A stretch of 38,157 nucleotides of DNA from an uncultured Verrucomicrobiales bacterium (GTDB lineage: Bacteria; Verrucomicrobiota; Verrucomicrobiae; Limisphaerales; CANJSG01): the NCBI GenBank assembly GCA_946480965.1, contig CAMLMI010000006.1, positions 1 to 38,157 of the forward strand, read 5' to 3'. Position numbers and translations under genes: made by a program. Positions 26,716-33,509 of this stretch are shown here, in pieces; the first letter of the stretch is position 1; each line of letters starts with the position of its first letter. The notes beneath the pieces are model-generated. The model had not been told where the DNA came from and searched no databases. It was given only the letters and a program-made list of their open reading frames with translations.

Positions 26716-27285
26716 TCACAATGCCACATGCGCCCGTAGTTCAGGGAAGAAGGCTTCAAAATCGCTCCTGAATCCCGCCTCTTCTCGGAGCAGCTCTTCA
26801 ACGGCGTTTCCCAAGGCGATGGGCCGCCGCAGACGTTGGCCAATGCGGTCCAATGCCGCTCTGACACCTTCCGGGTCGGCATAGGAGCCGAGAAGATCTC
26901 CGGCGATCATGCCTTCCAAACGCGCTCGCGCCGGTATTGGAACCTGCCCAACGACTTGCTCCAGCGACCAGTAGGTGGACCGCTTGAACTCCTCCAACGT
27001 GTCGCGGCGATGGCGCGACCAATCTTTCGCCAGAATGTGATCGTAAAACACATCCACAAGGGGACCGCCGAACCGTCGATAGGAGAGGCCGACGCGGGAT
27101 AGACTTCTCCGAAAGCAAGGATGGGAGTCGGTGAAAACGTCGATCCTTTGATGTCGCTGCATTCCGGCCTCCACTTCCCGGCTCCATCCACTCCGGTCGG
27201 AGAGGGGCAACAGATCGGGAAGCAGACTACCGAGGAGAAAGTCTGGCGACGGCTCCGAGAGACAAAGATGGGCCAACCAGTTCAT
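26716..27285 (-). CDS. Acyl carrier protein phosphodiesterase-like (AcpH family)
   Basis: A 189-residue helical protein of the AcpH family, which removes the phosphopantetheine arm from acyl carrier protein. The signature MNWLAHLCLSEPSPDFLLGSLLPDLL at the N-terminus is clear, followed by HQRIDVFTDSHPCFRRSLSR and the aspartate/histidine segment FGGPLVDVFYDHILAKDW expected for metal binding in this HD-like fold. The ATG at 27285 gives the canonical start. It lies 39 nt upstream of the cysteine desulfurase start and 19 nt after the molybdoenzyme stop, all on the minus strand. Codon usage is slightly less GC-rich than in neighbours. Confidence 0.82.
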   Translation of the reverse strand: MNWLAHLCLSEPSPDFLLGSLLPDLLPLSDRSGWSREVEAGMQRHQRIDVFTDSHPCFRRSLSRVGLSYRRFGGPLVDVFYDHILAKDWSRHRRDTLEEFKRSTYWSLEQVVGQVPIPARARLEGMIAGDLLGSYADPEGVRAALDRIGQRLRRPIALGNAVEELLREEAGFRSDFEAFFPELRAHVAL

Positions 27286-27304
27286 CCCGCTTTTCCACCG
27301 CTGC

Positions 27305-27937
27305 TCAGGAGAAGCGGTCTTCGGTCCACGGATCGGCCGTGTTGCTGTAGCCGCGCACCTCCCAGAAGCCGAGGATGTCGCGGTCAAGGAAGACGATCTC
27401 CTTGATCCATTTCGCGCCCTTCCAGGCGTATTTCTTCGGCACGATCACCCGGGCCGGACCGCCGTGTTCCTTGGGCAACGGCTGGCCGTTCCACGAATGG
27501 GCGATGAGCACGTCGTCGTCCATCATCACGTCCAGCGGGTTGTTCGTGCTGTAGCTGTCGTGGCTCTTGAAGAAGACGTGCGTGGCGTGCGCCTTGGGCT
27601 TCACCAGATCGGCCAGGGTGAAGAACGACACGCCGGTGAAGACCATGTCGTATTGGCTCCAGGTCGTGACGCAGTGGAAGTCGCTCGTGTCGGTGAACTG
27701 CGGCAACGCGAGGAACTGCTCCCAGTTCAGCGTCACCGGATTCTCCACCAGCCCGTGGATCTTCAGCTCCCACTGGTCCAGCGGCACCTCCGGCTTCACG
27801 CCGAGATCGAGCACGGGGAAGTTGTGCACCTGCCGTTGCCCGGGCGGCAGCCGGTCCACCGAGCGGACGGTCGGCTTTTCCTGCCCCGACATCTTCCGCG
27901 CCCAACGTTCCTTGGCCGCGATGTAGGCTTCTTTCAT
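27305..27937 (-). CDS. Sulfite-oxidase-fold molybdopterin oxidoreductase (YuiH-like)
   Basis: A 210-residue molybdenum-cofactor protein of the oxidoreductase_molyb family. The molybdenum-ligating Cys89 lies in DFHCVTTWSQYD. GHGGPARVI-like context (KEHGGPARVIVPKKYAWKGAKWI) and the C-terminal FWEVRGYSNTADPWTEDRF are typical of the YuiH-like, cytoplasmic branch. No Tat or Sec signal is present, unlike MsrP. It also lacks the dimerisation domain of full sulfite oxidases. The substrate is unknown for this group. It probably heads a transcript with the AcpH-like and cysteine desulfurase genes; note that molybdenum cofactor maturation also needs cysteine desulfurase sulfur. Confidence 0.88.
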   Translation of the reverse strand: MKEAYIAAKERWARKMSGQEKPTVRSVDRLPPGQRQVHNFPVLDLGVKPEVPLDQWELKIHGLVENPVTLNWEQFLALPQFTDTSDFHCVTTWSQYDMVFTGVSFFTLADLVKPKAHATHVFFKSHDSYSTNNPLDVMMDDDVLIAHSWNGQPLPKEHGGPARVIVPKKYAWKGAKWIKEIVFLDRDILGFWEVRGYSNTADPWTEDRFS

Positions 27938-28056
27938 GGGCGGGAAGATACCCAGCCCCTAACGGAAGGAAAGCGGGGCCGCGTCCCGACACGACCTGGA
28001 GCCCGGAATTGTGGCTTGCCGCTCCGCGCGCTCCGGCGGTTAATCGCGCCCCAACT

Positions 28057-28356
28057 ATGTTCTCTCACGTCGTCATCTTCTGGACCGATCCCGCCAAGCC
28101 CAACGCCGTCGCCGACCTGATCGCCGGCGCGGAAAAGTATCTTCGCCCCATCCCGGGCCTGCTCCATTTCCACGTGGGCAAGATGTCTCCCAGCCATCGT
28201 CCCGTGGTGGACCAGTCCTACCAGGTCGCGCTGAACCTCGTTTTCCCCAGCAAGCAGGCGGAGGCCGAATACCAGGTCCATCCGCTGCACCTGGAATTCG
28301 TGGAGAAGGCCTTCAAGCCGAACTGCACGAAGGTCGTGATCTACGACTTCGAGTGA
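28057..28356 (+). CDS. Dabb family (stress-responsive alpha/beta barrel) protein
   Basis: A 99-residue dimeric alpha-beta barrel domain protein. Family landmarks are MFSHVVIFW at the N-terminus, PGLLHFHVGK, DQSYQVALNLVFPSKQAEAEYQVHPLHLEFVEK and the end VVIYDFE. Dabb proteins bind small, often aromatic ligands and are sometimes stress induced; no function can be assigned here. The downstream DUF1802 gene starts 25 nt later on the same strand, so the pair may be cotranscribed. Confidence 0.88.
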   Translation: MFSHVVIFWTDPAKPNAVADLIAGAEKYLRPIPGLLHFHVGKMSPSHRPVVDQSYQVALNLVFPSKQAEAEYQVHPLHLEFVEKAFKPNCTKVVIYDFE

Positions 28357-28381
28357 TCGTTTCCCGCCGCCTTTGTCAGCC

Positions 28382-28939
28382 GTGAAGACCGCGTTCAAGG
28401 AATGGGCCATCGTCGTCGATGCGCTCGGCCGTGGAGAACAGAGCATCATCCTGCGCAAGGGTGGCATCGCCGAGGGACGCGGCGGCTTCAAGCCGGAGCA
28501 CGAACGGTTCCTGCTCTTCCCGACGCTCTTCCACCAACAGCGCGAATCGGTGCTGCCCGCCGCGCAGTCGCGCTACGACGAGATCGCGCCCGGGCTGCCC
28601 GGAACCGACATCCTGCGGCTGGAGTTCGTGGCGGAGGTGGCGATGGCCCGGCAGCTCCGTTCGTTGGAAGAAGCGCAAGGCCTGCGCCCTTTCCACATCT
28701 GGCGCGACGAGGTGGTGGCCGACCGCTTCGACTGGGGCCGGGACAAGAGCCTCTACGTGATGGTGCTCCGCATCCGGCGGCTTCCCCAGCGGATCGATCT
28801 GCCGATGTTGCCCAGCTACGGCGGCTGCAAGTCCTGGATCGAAACGTCGGAGGAGATCGCAGTGACAAACGCGGTTCCCGTGCTGGAGGAAGCCGCCTTT
28901 GCCGAACGGCTCAAGGCCATTGAAGCGGCCTTGGTTTGA
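28382..28939 (+). CDS. DUF1802 family protein
   Basis: A 185-residue protein of the DUF1802 family, recognised by KTAFKEWAIVVDALGRGEQSIILRKGGIAE at the N-terminus, EHERFLLFPTLFHQQ, and YGGCKSWIE near the end. The function of the family is unknown. A GTG at 28382 is chosen as start because the family begins a few residues before FKEW; a TTG at 28373 in the same frame is possible. No Shine-Dalgarno is evident for either. It is followed by the repeat-rich convergent space at 28940-29117. Confidence 0.82.
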   Translation: MKTAFKEWAIVVDALGRGEQSIILRKGGIAEGRGGFKPEHERFLLFPTLFHQQRESVLPAAQSRYDEIAPGLPGTDILRLEFVAEVAMARQLRSLEEAQGLRPFHIWRDEVVADRFDWGRDKSLYVMVLRIRRLPQRIDLPMLPSYGGCKSWIETSEEIAVTNAVPVLEEAAFAERLKAIEAALV

Positions 28940-28955
28940 GCGACGTCGAAGAAAA

Positions 28956-29065
28956 CTCACGCCAAGAGCGCGAAGACCGCAAAGGGTGCGCTGGTTGAAG
29001 CTTCAACCAGCGGATCTGCCCGGAAGGAAGAAGTTCCTTTGCGGTCTTTGAGTTCTCTGCGTGAG
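28956..29065. repeat. Nested inverted repeats in a convergent intergenic space
   Basis: Outer arms of 29 nt (28956-28984 and 29037-29065) are imperfect inverse copies built on CTCACGC and GACCGCAAAG. Inside is a perfect 24-bp palindrome (28989-29012, centred on GAAGCTTC) and a small hairpin AAGGAA/TTCCTT (29024-29039). A T run follows the right arm on the plus strand (29071-29075). The structure could end both the DUF1802 and the UreF-like transcripts. Confidence 0.75.
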
Positions 29066-29084
29066 CCCTGTTTTTCCACGCAGC

Positions 29085-29108
29085 CTCGCGGACGTGACCG
29101 TCCGCTCT
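29085..29108 (+). repeat. Third copy of the GCGGACGTGACCGTCCGC REP-like element
   Basis: This 24-nt segment is the near-exact reverse complement of the copy at 13981-14005 and shares its left half with the copy at 14106-14128. It forms the 6-bp hairpin GCGGAC/GTCCGC and lies 9 nt past the end of the UreF-like gene. Confidence 0.75.
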
Positions 29109-29117
29109 CCTCTCGGA

Positions 29118-29765
29118 TCAAAGGGCGATCAACTGCGGTCGAGCGGAGGAGACGAGCGCGCGTTCCACCAGCGACGAGGCGTCGTGCAGCAGCGATTCCA
29201 GGACCTGCTCGCAGTCCTCGTTCGGCAACCGGCGGAGATTCTGCGCGGTCGTCACCCAGCCGATGAGCGTGCGCTCGACGTAGTGGACCAGCCCTTGGCG
29301 AAAAGGAATCGCGTAGAGCCCCAGGCTGATCCCGTAAACGACCGTGTGCCAGGGCAGCACCCGGTTCTCGTCCGAGGCCAGCAGGTATTTCTGCAGCGCC
29401 TTCTGGTCGTGCAGCGGACGCAGGCGGCGCAGGTGGTTGCGGCCGACGCGGCGGCTGGCTTCGGCGAATTCGCGCAGCCCGGGCTCCTTGGTCAACGAAC
29501 GGTCGAGCTCGATCAGTTCACGGCCTTGGTTCAACCGGGCCATCTCGGCGGCGCGGAGAATGGTGGGCAACTCCAGCGGCGCGAGGATCTCGGCGCGGTA
29601 GCGATGGAGGAACGCGGCCAGCTCCGCCGGCGAGGTCACGGGCTTTCGCCAGAACGAAGGGGGCGTGGGCACGGGCGAATCGCCGCCGGGCCCGAGCTGC
29701 TGGAGCAGCGCGGGGTATTCACCGAGCAGTTCGGACGATTCCTGGATGGCGGTCTGGGCGGTCAT
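29118..29765 (-). CDS. UreF-like urease accessory family protein
   Basis: A 215-residue all-helical protein that resembles UreF in its second half: ELPTILRAAEMARLNQGRELIELDRSLTKEPGLREFAEASRRVGRNHLRRL, then HTVVYGISLGLYAIPFRQGLVHYVERTLIGWVTTAQNLRRLP, match the spacing and pattern of that family. The usual N-terminal motif with SDSALPIGGFSHS is not recognisable, being replaced by a proline-rich segment. UreF works with UreG and UreD/H to load nickel into urease, but no urease gene lies within this window. The ATG at 29765 avoids overlap with the divergent zinc-ribbon gene; the open frame runs on to 30257. The family assignment is my reading of the pattern. Confidence 0.6.
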   Translation of the reverse strand: MTAQTAIQESSELLGEYPALLQQLGPGGDSPVPTPPSFWRKPVTSPAELAAFLHRYRAEILAPLELPTILRAAEMARLNQGRELIELDRSLTKEPGLREFAEASRRVGRNHLRRLRPLHDQKALQKYLLASDENRVLPWHTVVYGISLGLYAIPFRQGLVHYVERTLIGWVTTAQNLRRLPNEDCEQVLESLLHDASSLVERALVSSARPQLIAL

Positions 29766-29850
29766 GACATCAACCGGCGCAATGGCCGGTTTGGTCGGGG
29801 AAGGTAGGCATAGACGCGGCGGGGTCAAAGGCGGATTGCCATTGGAGAAT

Positions 29851-29934
29851 GACGAAGTGCGAAGGCCAAAGACCGAATCCAATCCCAAGGCGGACAAGTC
29901 GGGCTTGAATCGGATTTGGCCTTCGGACTTCGTC
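29851..29934. repeat. Inverted repeat in the divergent space upstream of the zinc-ribbon gene
   Basis: Two 20-nt arms (29851-29870 and 29915-29934) are inverse copies with one mismatch, built on GACGAAGTGCGAAGGCCAAA, separated by 44 nt. It lies between the UreF-like gene (minus) and the zinc-ribbon gene (plus) and could be a mobile or dispersed repeat, or a transcribed hairpin. Confidence 0.65.
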
Positions 29935-29990
29935 CTTCCTCTTCCGGCTTCTGGCGTGCGTTGTCCGGCGGTTTTGCCCATGCTTGCGCC

Positions 29991-30296
29991 ATGAGCAACG
30001 TCACTCGCCACTGCCACGCGTGCGGCACGGTCTATGGTTTGAACGGCAATCCGGGCCGGCTGGAAGGCTGCGAGAAATGCGGCGCGGACCTGAAGGTCTG
30101 CCTGAACTGCACCCACTACGCCGCCACCGGCGTGGCCCACCAGTGCCGGGAACGCCGCGCGGACGAGGTCTTCGACAAAACGACGGCGAACTTCTGCGAG
30201 TGGTTCGACTTCGCCCGCCGCGAGTTCAAAGGCATCGGCGGCAACTCGCGGGAACAATCGGCGCGGGACAGCCTGAAGAAGCTGCTGGGGGATTGA
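29991..30296 (+). CDS. Small zinc-ribbon protein
   Basis: A 101-residue protein with four cysteine-containing knuckles: CHAC (about 9-12), CEKC (28-31), CLNC (38-41) and HQC (51-53), consistent with one or two structural zinc sites. The C-terminal half is helical and charged (FCEWFDFARREFKG..REQSARDSLKKLLGD). I do not recognise a named family; nucleic-acid or protein binding is the usual role of such ribbons. The ATG at 29991 places the first CxxC near the N-terminus. It is divergent from the UreF-like gene by 225 nt. Confidence 0.7.
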   Translation: MSNVTRHCHACGTVYGLNGNPGRLEGCEKCGADLKVCLNCTHYAATGVAHQCRERRADEVFDKTTANFCEWFDFARREFKGIGGNSREQSARDSLKKLLGD

Positions 30297-30511
30297 ATCC
30301 GGGTAACGGATTCACCGCACTCGACAACTATTGCCTGGGGAAAACCTGTCGGGCTTATCCTCACCCGTTGGCAAGCCTCATAGGCGCTGGAGCGCATGGC
30401 TAGCAAACCAACCTCCTCCGAGGCTGGGCAATTATGCAAAGAGCTGCATCGAACGGCTTCCATGCTTCCCAAGCACTTGGGTGGCCTGCTTTTCAGGAAG
30501 TGGCACGGTCG

Positions 30512-30880
30512 TCATTTCTTGAAAATGAAATACAGAACAACAATGGCAATGAGCCACCACACCCAGGCGGGCCAGCCTTCCTCCTTCGTGGGAGGCGACC
30601 AAGACTGCTGGCTGCGGTCTATGCGAGATGCTGCTGGCTGGGAACTCGATGGCGTAGCCACCGGTGCTGAGCTAGTCCTGCGTCCACGAGAGCCATAGGT
30701 AGGCTTTGGGCCATACTCACTACTCTCCGGGCACTTGTGGACTAAATCGCTACTGCCAAATGCGACCCACTGACCATAGCGCATCTCTCGTATGTGGATG
30801 CGCTCGCCGCACCACTTGCAGGTGGTGAAATACGAGCCGCTGCTGTTGCGGCGCGAACGGTATCTTCGGCGGTATCCCAT
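30512..30880 (-). CDS. Small zinc-ribbon protein with C-terminal membrane anchor
   Basis: A 122-residue protein. The N-terminus is highly basic (YRRRYRSRRNSS), followed by a ribbon-like region FTTCKWCGERIHIREMRYGQWVAFGSSDLVHKCPES with Cys, Cys, His and Cys that could hold zinc. A serine- and proline-rich linker (about 65-100) leads to a tail helix WPAWVWWLIAIVVLYFIFKK. The layout suggests a tail-anchored cytoplasmic domain. No family is recognised. The surrounding kilobase is less GC-rich than the rest of the window and carries only small unknown genes. Confidence 0.65.
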   Translation of the reverse strand: MGYRRRYRSRRNSSGSYFTTCKWCGERIHIREMRYGQWVAFGSSDLVHKCPESSEYGPKPTYGSRGRRTSSAPVATPSSSQPAASRIDRSQQSWSPPTKEEGWPAWVWWLIAIVVLYFIFKK

Positions 30881-30942
30881 GAGAGATGCGTAGTGTCGCC
30901 TAACGATCCAAGCTCAGCGACCCAGCCCGCAGGGCGCCAGTC

Positions 30943-31215
30943 TCATCTGATGTGTTTGAACGTGTGATCCCAAGGTGCTCCCGTCCACACACTGCTTTCG
31001 GGCAACTCCTGATGGCGAAGATGTGTCGGCCCTGAGGTTGCCGGTGCATGTCCCAATTTCTGAATGCAATAGTTCTCCGCATCCATTTTCGTCGCGAACA
31101 AGACCTGCCGACCGGGGGCTCCGTCAATGACCCAAGCGTGGCGCTCTTTGTTGTATAGGACGACAAACCGCAACTGTGGCTTCGTTTTGGCCTTCTTGGT
31201 GCGTTTACGTTTCAT
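30943..31215 (-). CDS. Hypothetical small basic protein
   Basis: A 90-residue protein with a lysine-rich start (MKRKRTKKAKTK), then a compact stretch LRFVVLYNKERHAWVIDGAPGRQVLFATKMDAENYCIQKLG that could fold as a small alpha/beta domain, and a polar tail. No family is recognised. The ATG at 31215 is preferred to 31239 because the extra residues add nothing. It is in the same lower-GC accessory patch as its neighbour and on the same strand. Confidence 0.5.
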   Translation of the reverse strand: MKRKRTKKAKTKPQLRFVVLYNKERHAWVIDGAPGRQVLFATKMDAENYCIQKLGHAPATSGPTHLRHQELPESSVWTGAPWDHTFKHIR

Positions 31216-31362
31216 GCGAGCGTGAAAGCCGCCTACCATTTAGGTGAGCGACCGTTCCTTTGGATGTTCGTCGCCGTATTGGCTGATGACTCAGGGGTTG
31301 TTCTGAGCGTTGGGAGCGGCCGCGGAATTGGCGGCGAACTCCCGTTCGCCGCTACGGGACGA

Positions 31363-32427
31363 TCACTCCGCGTGGTAGCCGCGCCAGAGCCAGACGAGGG
31401 TGTCGGCCAGGGTATGCTGGAAGACCTTTCCGTCGCAGTGGCCGCTCGCGAGGCTGAAGACGTAGCGATGGTCGTAGCCCTTGGCCATGAGCGCGTCGTG
31501 GGTGCGGTGGCCGGCCATGACCCAGTTGTGGAAGGTGGGTTCCTGGCGGTTGGCGCCGTTGTCGTTCTCGGAGACGTGGGTGAAGATGCGGAGGGGTTTC
31601 TTCTCGGAGTTTTCGATCAACTTCATGCCGGAGTGGTATTCCCAGGCGCCGCGCGGGAACTGGGTTTCTTCTGCCGCGTCGTCGTCCTGCTGGTCCACGA
31701 AGGTGCCGGAGTAGGCGGCCACGCGGCGGAAGAGATCGGGGCGGAACCACGCCATGGTCAACGCGGCCGCACCGCCGGAGCTGCAACCCATCGTGGCGCG
31801 GCCCCAAGGATTGTCGGTGATGGCGAGCCGGGGATAGGCGGCGCGGATCTGCGGATTGTTCAGCACGGCGGGGAAGACCTCGTCGTTGATGAAGCGGGCA
31901 AACCGGTCGGACATTGTGTCGTATTCGAGGCCGCGCTCGCTGTTCTTGCCGTCGCTGCCGCCGTTCTCCACGGCGACGACGATGAAGGCCGGGAGCCTGC
32001 GGTTGGGGTCCTTCGAAATCGTGAGGTTGTCGAGGGCGTTGCGGACGAACTTGAGTTGGCTGGGGCCGTCATGGGTCACGAGCACGGGGGCCGGGGTGCC
32101 ATCCACATAGGCGGCGGGCACATAGACAAAGATCTTGCGCTCGGTGCGGACGGGTTTGCGGTCCGGGGTCAGGGTCTTGTCGTCGCCGCGGAAGATCTTG
32201 CTGTCGGCCAGCCGCATCGTGAACTCGAACTGTCGGCCTTGGGGATTGCCGCGTTCGGTCAGATCGGGATCGATCGGGTAATCGGGACCGACGGTGAACT
32301 TGCCGTTGCCTTCCTTGCCGGGGTTTTCGGTGTAGGGCCGCGAAGTGGCGCAGGCTCCGAGCAGGGAGGCGAGGGCGACGACAAGGCAGGAACGGGCCAA
32401 GGAAGAGCTGATCTCAGGGGAGGACAT
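31363..32427 (-). CDS. Lipoprotein esterase (Fes/IroE or feruloyl-esterase-like)
   Basis: A 354-residue alpha/beta hydrolase of the putative esterase D/enterochelin esterase group. The lipobox LASLLGAC makes Cys26 the likely lipidation site, so it is probably a membrane-attached lipoprotein. The catalytic elbow GCSSGG gives Ser216 as nucleophile, and the C-terminal LASGHCDG supplies the likely histidine. The segment KIFVYVPAAYVDGTPAPVLVTHDG is typical of these esterases. In related organisms such enzymes act on siderophores or on ester-linked plant phenolics; the substrate here is unknown. The gene stands alone; no terminator is evident after it. Confidence 0.82.
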   Translation of the reverse strand: MSSPEISSSLARSCLVVALASLLGACATSRPYTENPGKEGNGKFTVGPDYPIDPDLTERGNPQGRQFEFTMRLADSKIFRGDDKTLTPDRKPVRTERKIFVYVPAAYVDGTPAPVLVTHDGPSQLKFVRNALDNLTISKDPNRRLPAFIVVAVENGGSDGKNSERGLEYDTMSDRFARFINDEVFPAVLNNPQIRAAYPRLAITDNPWGRATMGCSSGGAAALTMAWFRPDLFRRVAAYSGTFVDQQDDDAAEETQFPRGAWEYHSGMKLIENSEKKPLRIFTHVSENDNGANRQEPTFHNWVMAGHRTHDALMAKGYDHRYVFSLASGHCDGKVFQHTLADTLVWLWRGYHAE

Positions 32428-32521
32428 TCACGCTTGGTGCCCGCGAGCCGGGCCGGTGACAAGCCGGGAATGGGACCACCCCCATTCGGGTGTGAAGAGA
32501 TGGGACAGAGTCCGAAGGGTT

Positions 32522-32612
32522 CTCCTCCTCTTCGTCTTCCTCCTCGTCCTCGTCGGATTTCAGCCGCTGTGAGGTGCGCGACGAAGAGGCGGACGAGGAC
32601 GAAGAGAAGGAG
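32522..32612. repeat. Low-complexity pyrimidine/purine inverted repeat
   Basis: A pyrimidine-rich arm (CTCCTCCTCTTCGTC..., from 32522) and a purine-rich arm (ending GAGAAGGAG at 32612) are imperfect reverse complements around a loop near 32560-32580. It lies in the 266-nt space between the esterase start and the stop of the GYF/cyclic-nucleotide gene, both on the minus strand. No T run follows on either side. Confidence 0.5.
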
Positions 32613-32693
32613 CGATCCACCCGCGCCCATCCTCAATCACACTCGCCTTCTTCGGCAAAGGCTTGGCAGGCACGCCAGCCTGCACCGCTGGCT

Positions 32694-33386
32694 TCAATCC
32701 CCGCCGACGGGGGCGCGGCCGAAGACGACGGTGTCGCGGTAGCGTTTGTTGTCGGCGCGGATGCGGGCGACAAGGGTCTTGCCGACGGCAAAGAGGAAGG
32801 GCGCGGCGAGGTGCGGGGCTTCCTTGAGGAGGCGCTCGAAGAAGGCGGCGGAAATCTTCAGGAGCGTGCTGTCCATGTTGGCCACCACGTCGGCGGAACG
32901 CGGCCCGCGGTCGAAGAGCGCGACTTCGCCGAAGAACTCGCCGGCCCCGAGGGTGGTCAGGATCTTCTCGCGGCCTTCGATCATCAGGCGCACGCGCAGT
33001 TCGCCGTCGAGCACGAGATACATGGCGTCGCCGTCGTCGTTCTGCTTCACGATCTCGTCCCACTGCTTGGCGTGGTGGACGCGCATGAACTTGGCGAACT
33101 CGACGATCTGGTCGTTGTCCAGCTCGGCCAGCACCTTCACGCGGCGCAGGGAGCCGGGCTTGAAGCCGAGTTCTCCACCGGGCGCGTCGCCGTGGGTGAA
33201 CTGGGCGAGCTCAGGGAGCGTCGCGGCCTTCCTCCAGCTGTCCGCCGCCACGAGATAGATCCACGTGTCGGCCACGATCCGCTCGTCCTTCACCCATTCG
33301 ATCAGCATGGGCAGGTCAATGGGGCCATAGACCGCGTCATCGACGCCAAGGACCTTGTATCCGGGACCGGAATTCTCGTGGCTCAT
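32694..33386 (-). CDS. GYF_2 domain plus cyclic nucleotide-binding domain protein
   Basis: A 230-residue regulator-like protein. Residues 10-60 (YKVLGVDDAVYGPIDLPMLIEWVKDERIVADTWIYLVAADSWRKA) match a GYF_2 protein-interaction domain. Residues 83-200 are a cNMP-binding beta-roll, with the phosphate-binding cassette FFGEVALFDRGPRSA at 151-165, including the usual Glu and Arg. There is no DNA-binding helix-turn-helix, so it is not a CRP-type transcription factor; a signalling or scaffold role is more likely. The ATG at 33386 starts just ahead of the GYF domain. It is divergent from the FIST-domain gene, 123 nt apart, suggesting shared control. Confidence 0.82.
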   Translation of the reverse strand: MSHENSGPGYKVLGVDDAVYGPIDLPMLIEWVKDERIVADTWIYLVAADSWRKAATLPELAQFTHGDAPGGELGFKPGSLRRVKVLAELDNDQIVEFAKFMRVHHAKQWDEIVKQNDDGDAMYLVLDGELRVRLMIEGREKILTTLGAGEFFGEVALFDRGPRSADVVANMDSTLLKISAAFFERLLKEAPHLAAPFLFAVGKTLVARIRADNKRYRDTVVFGRAPVGGD

Positions 33387-33509
33387 CCCGCCCTGCTTAC
33401 GGCATCCGCCGGATCGCCGGAAGGAGAAACATGGAACCGGAGGCCGCGCCGAGCGCGTTACGCCACAAGGAAGGTTGCCCCCGACCACGGGCTGGGTAGG
33501 TTGCGGCCG

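Noticed and set aside
30898..30960. Integron attC-like half site (GCCTAACG)
   Set aside because: No matching GTTAGGC partner lies within the next 60-150 nt and there is no integrase or cassette array.
32414..32620. Ser- and Asp/Glu-rich 68-residue open frame
   Set aside because: It is simply the translation of a pyrimidine/purine inverted repeat and has no other support.
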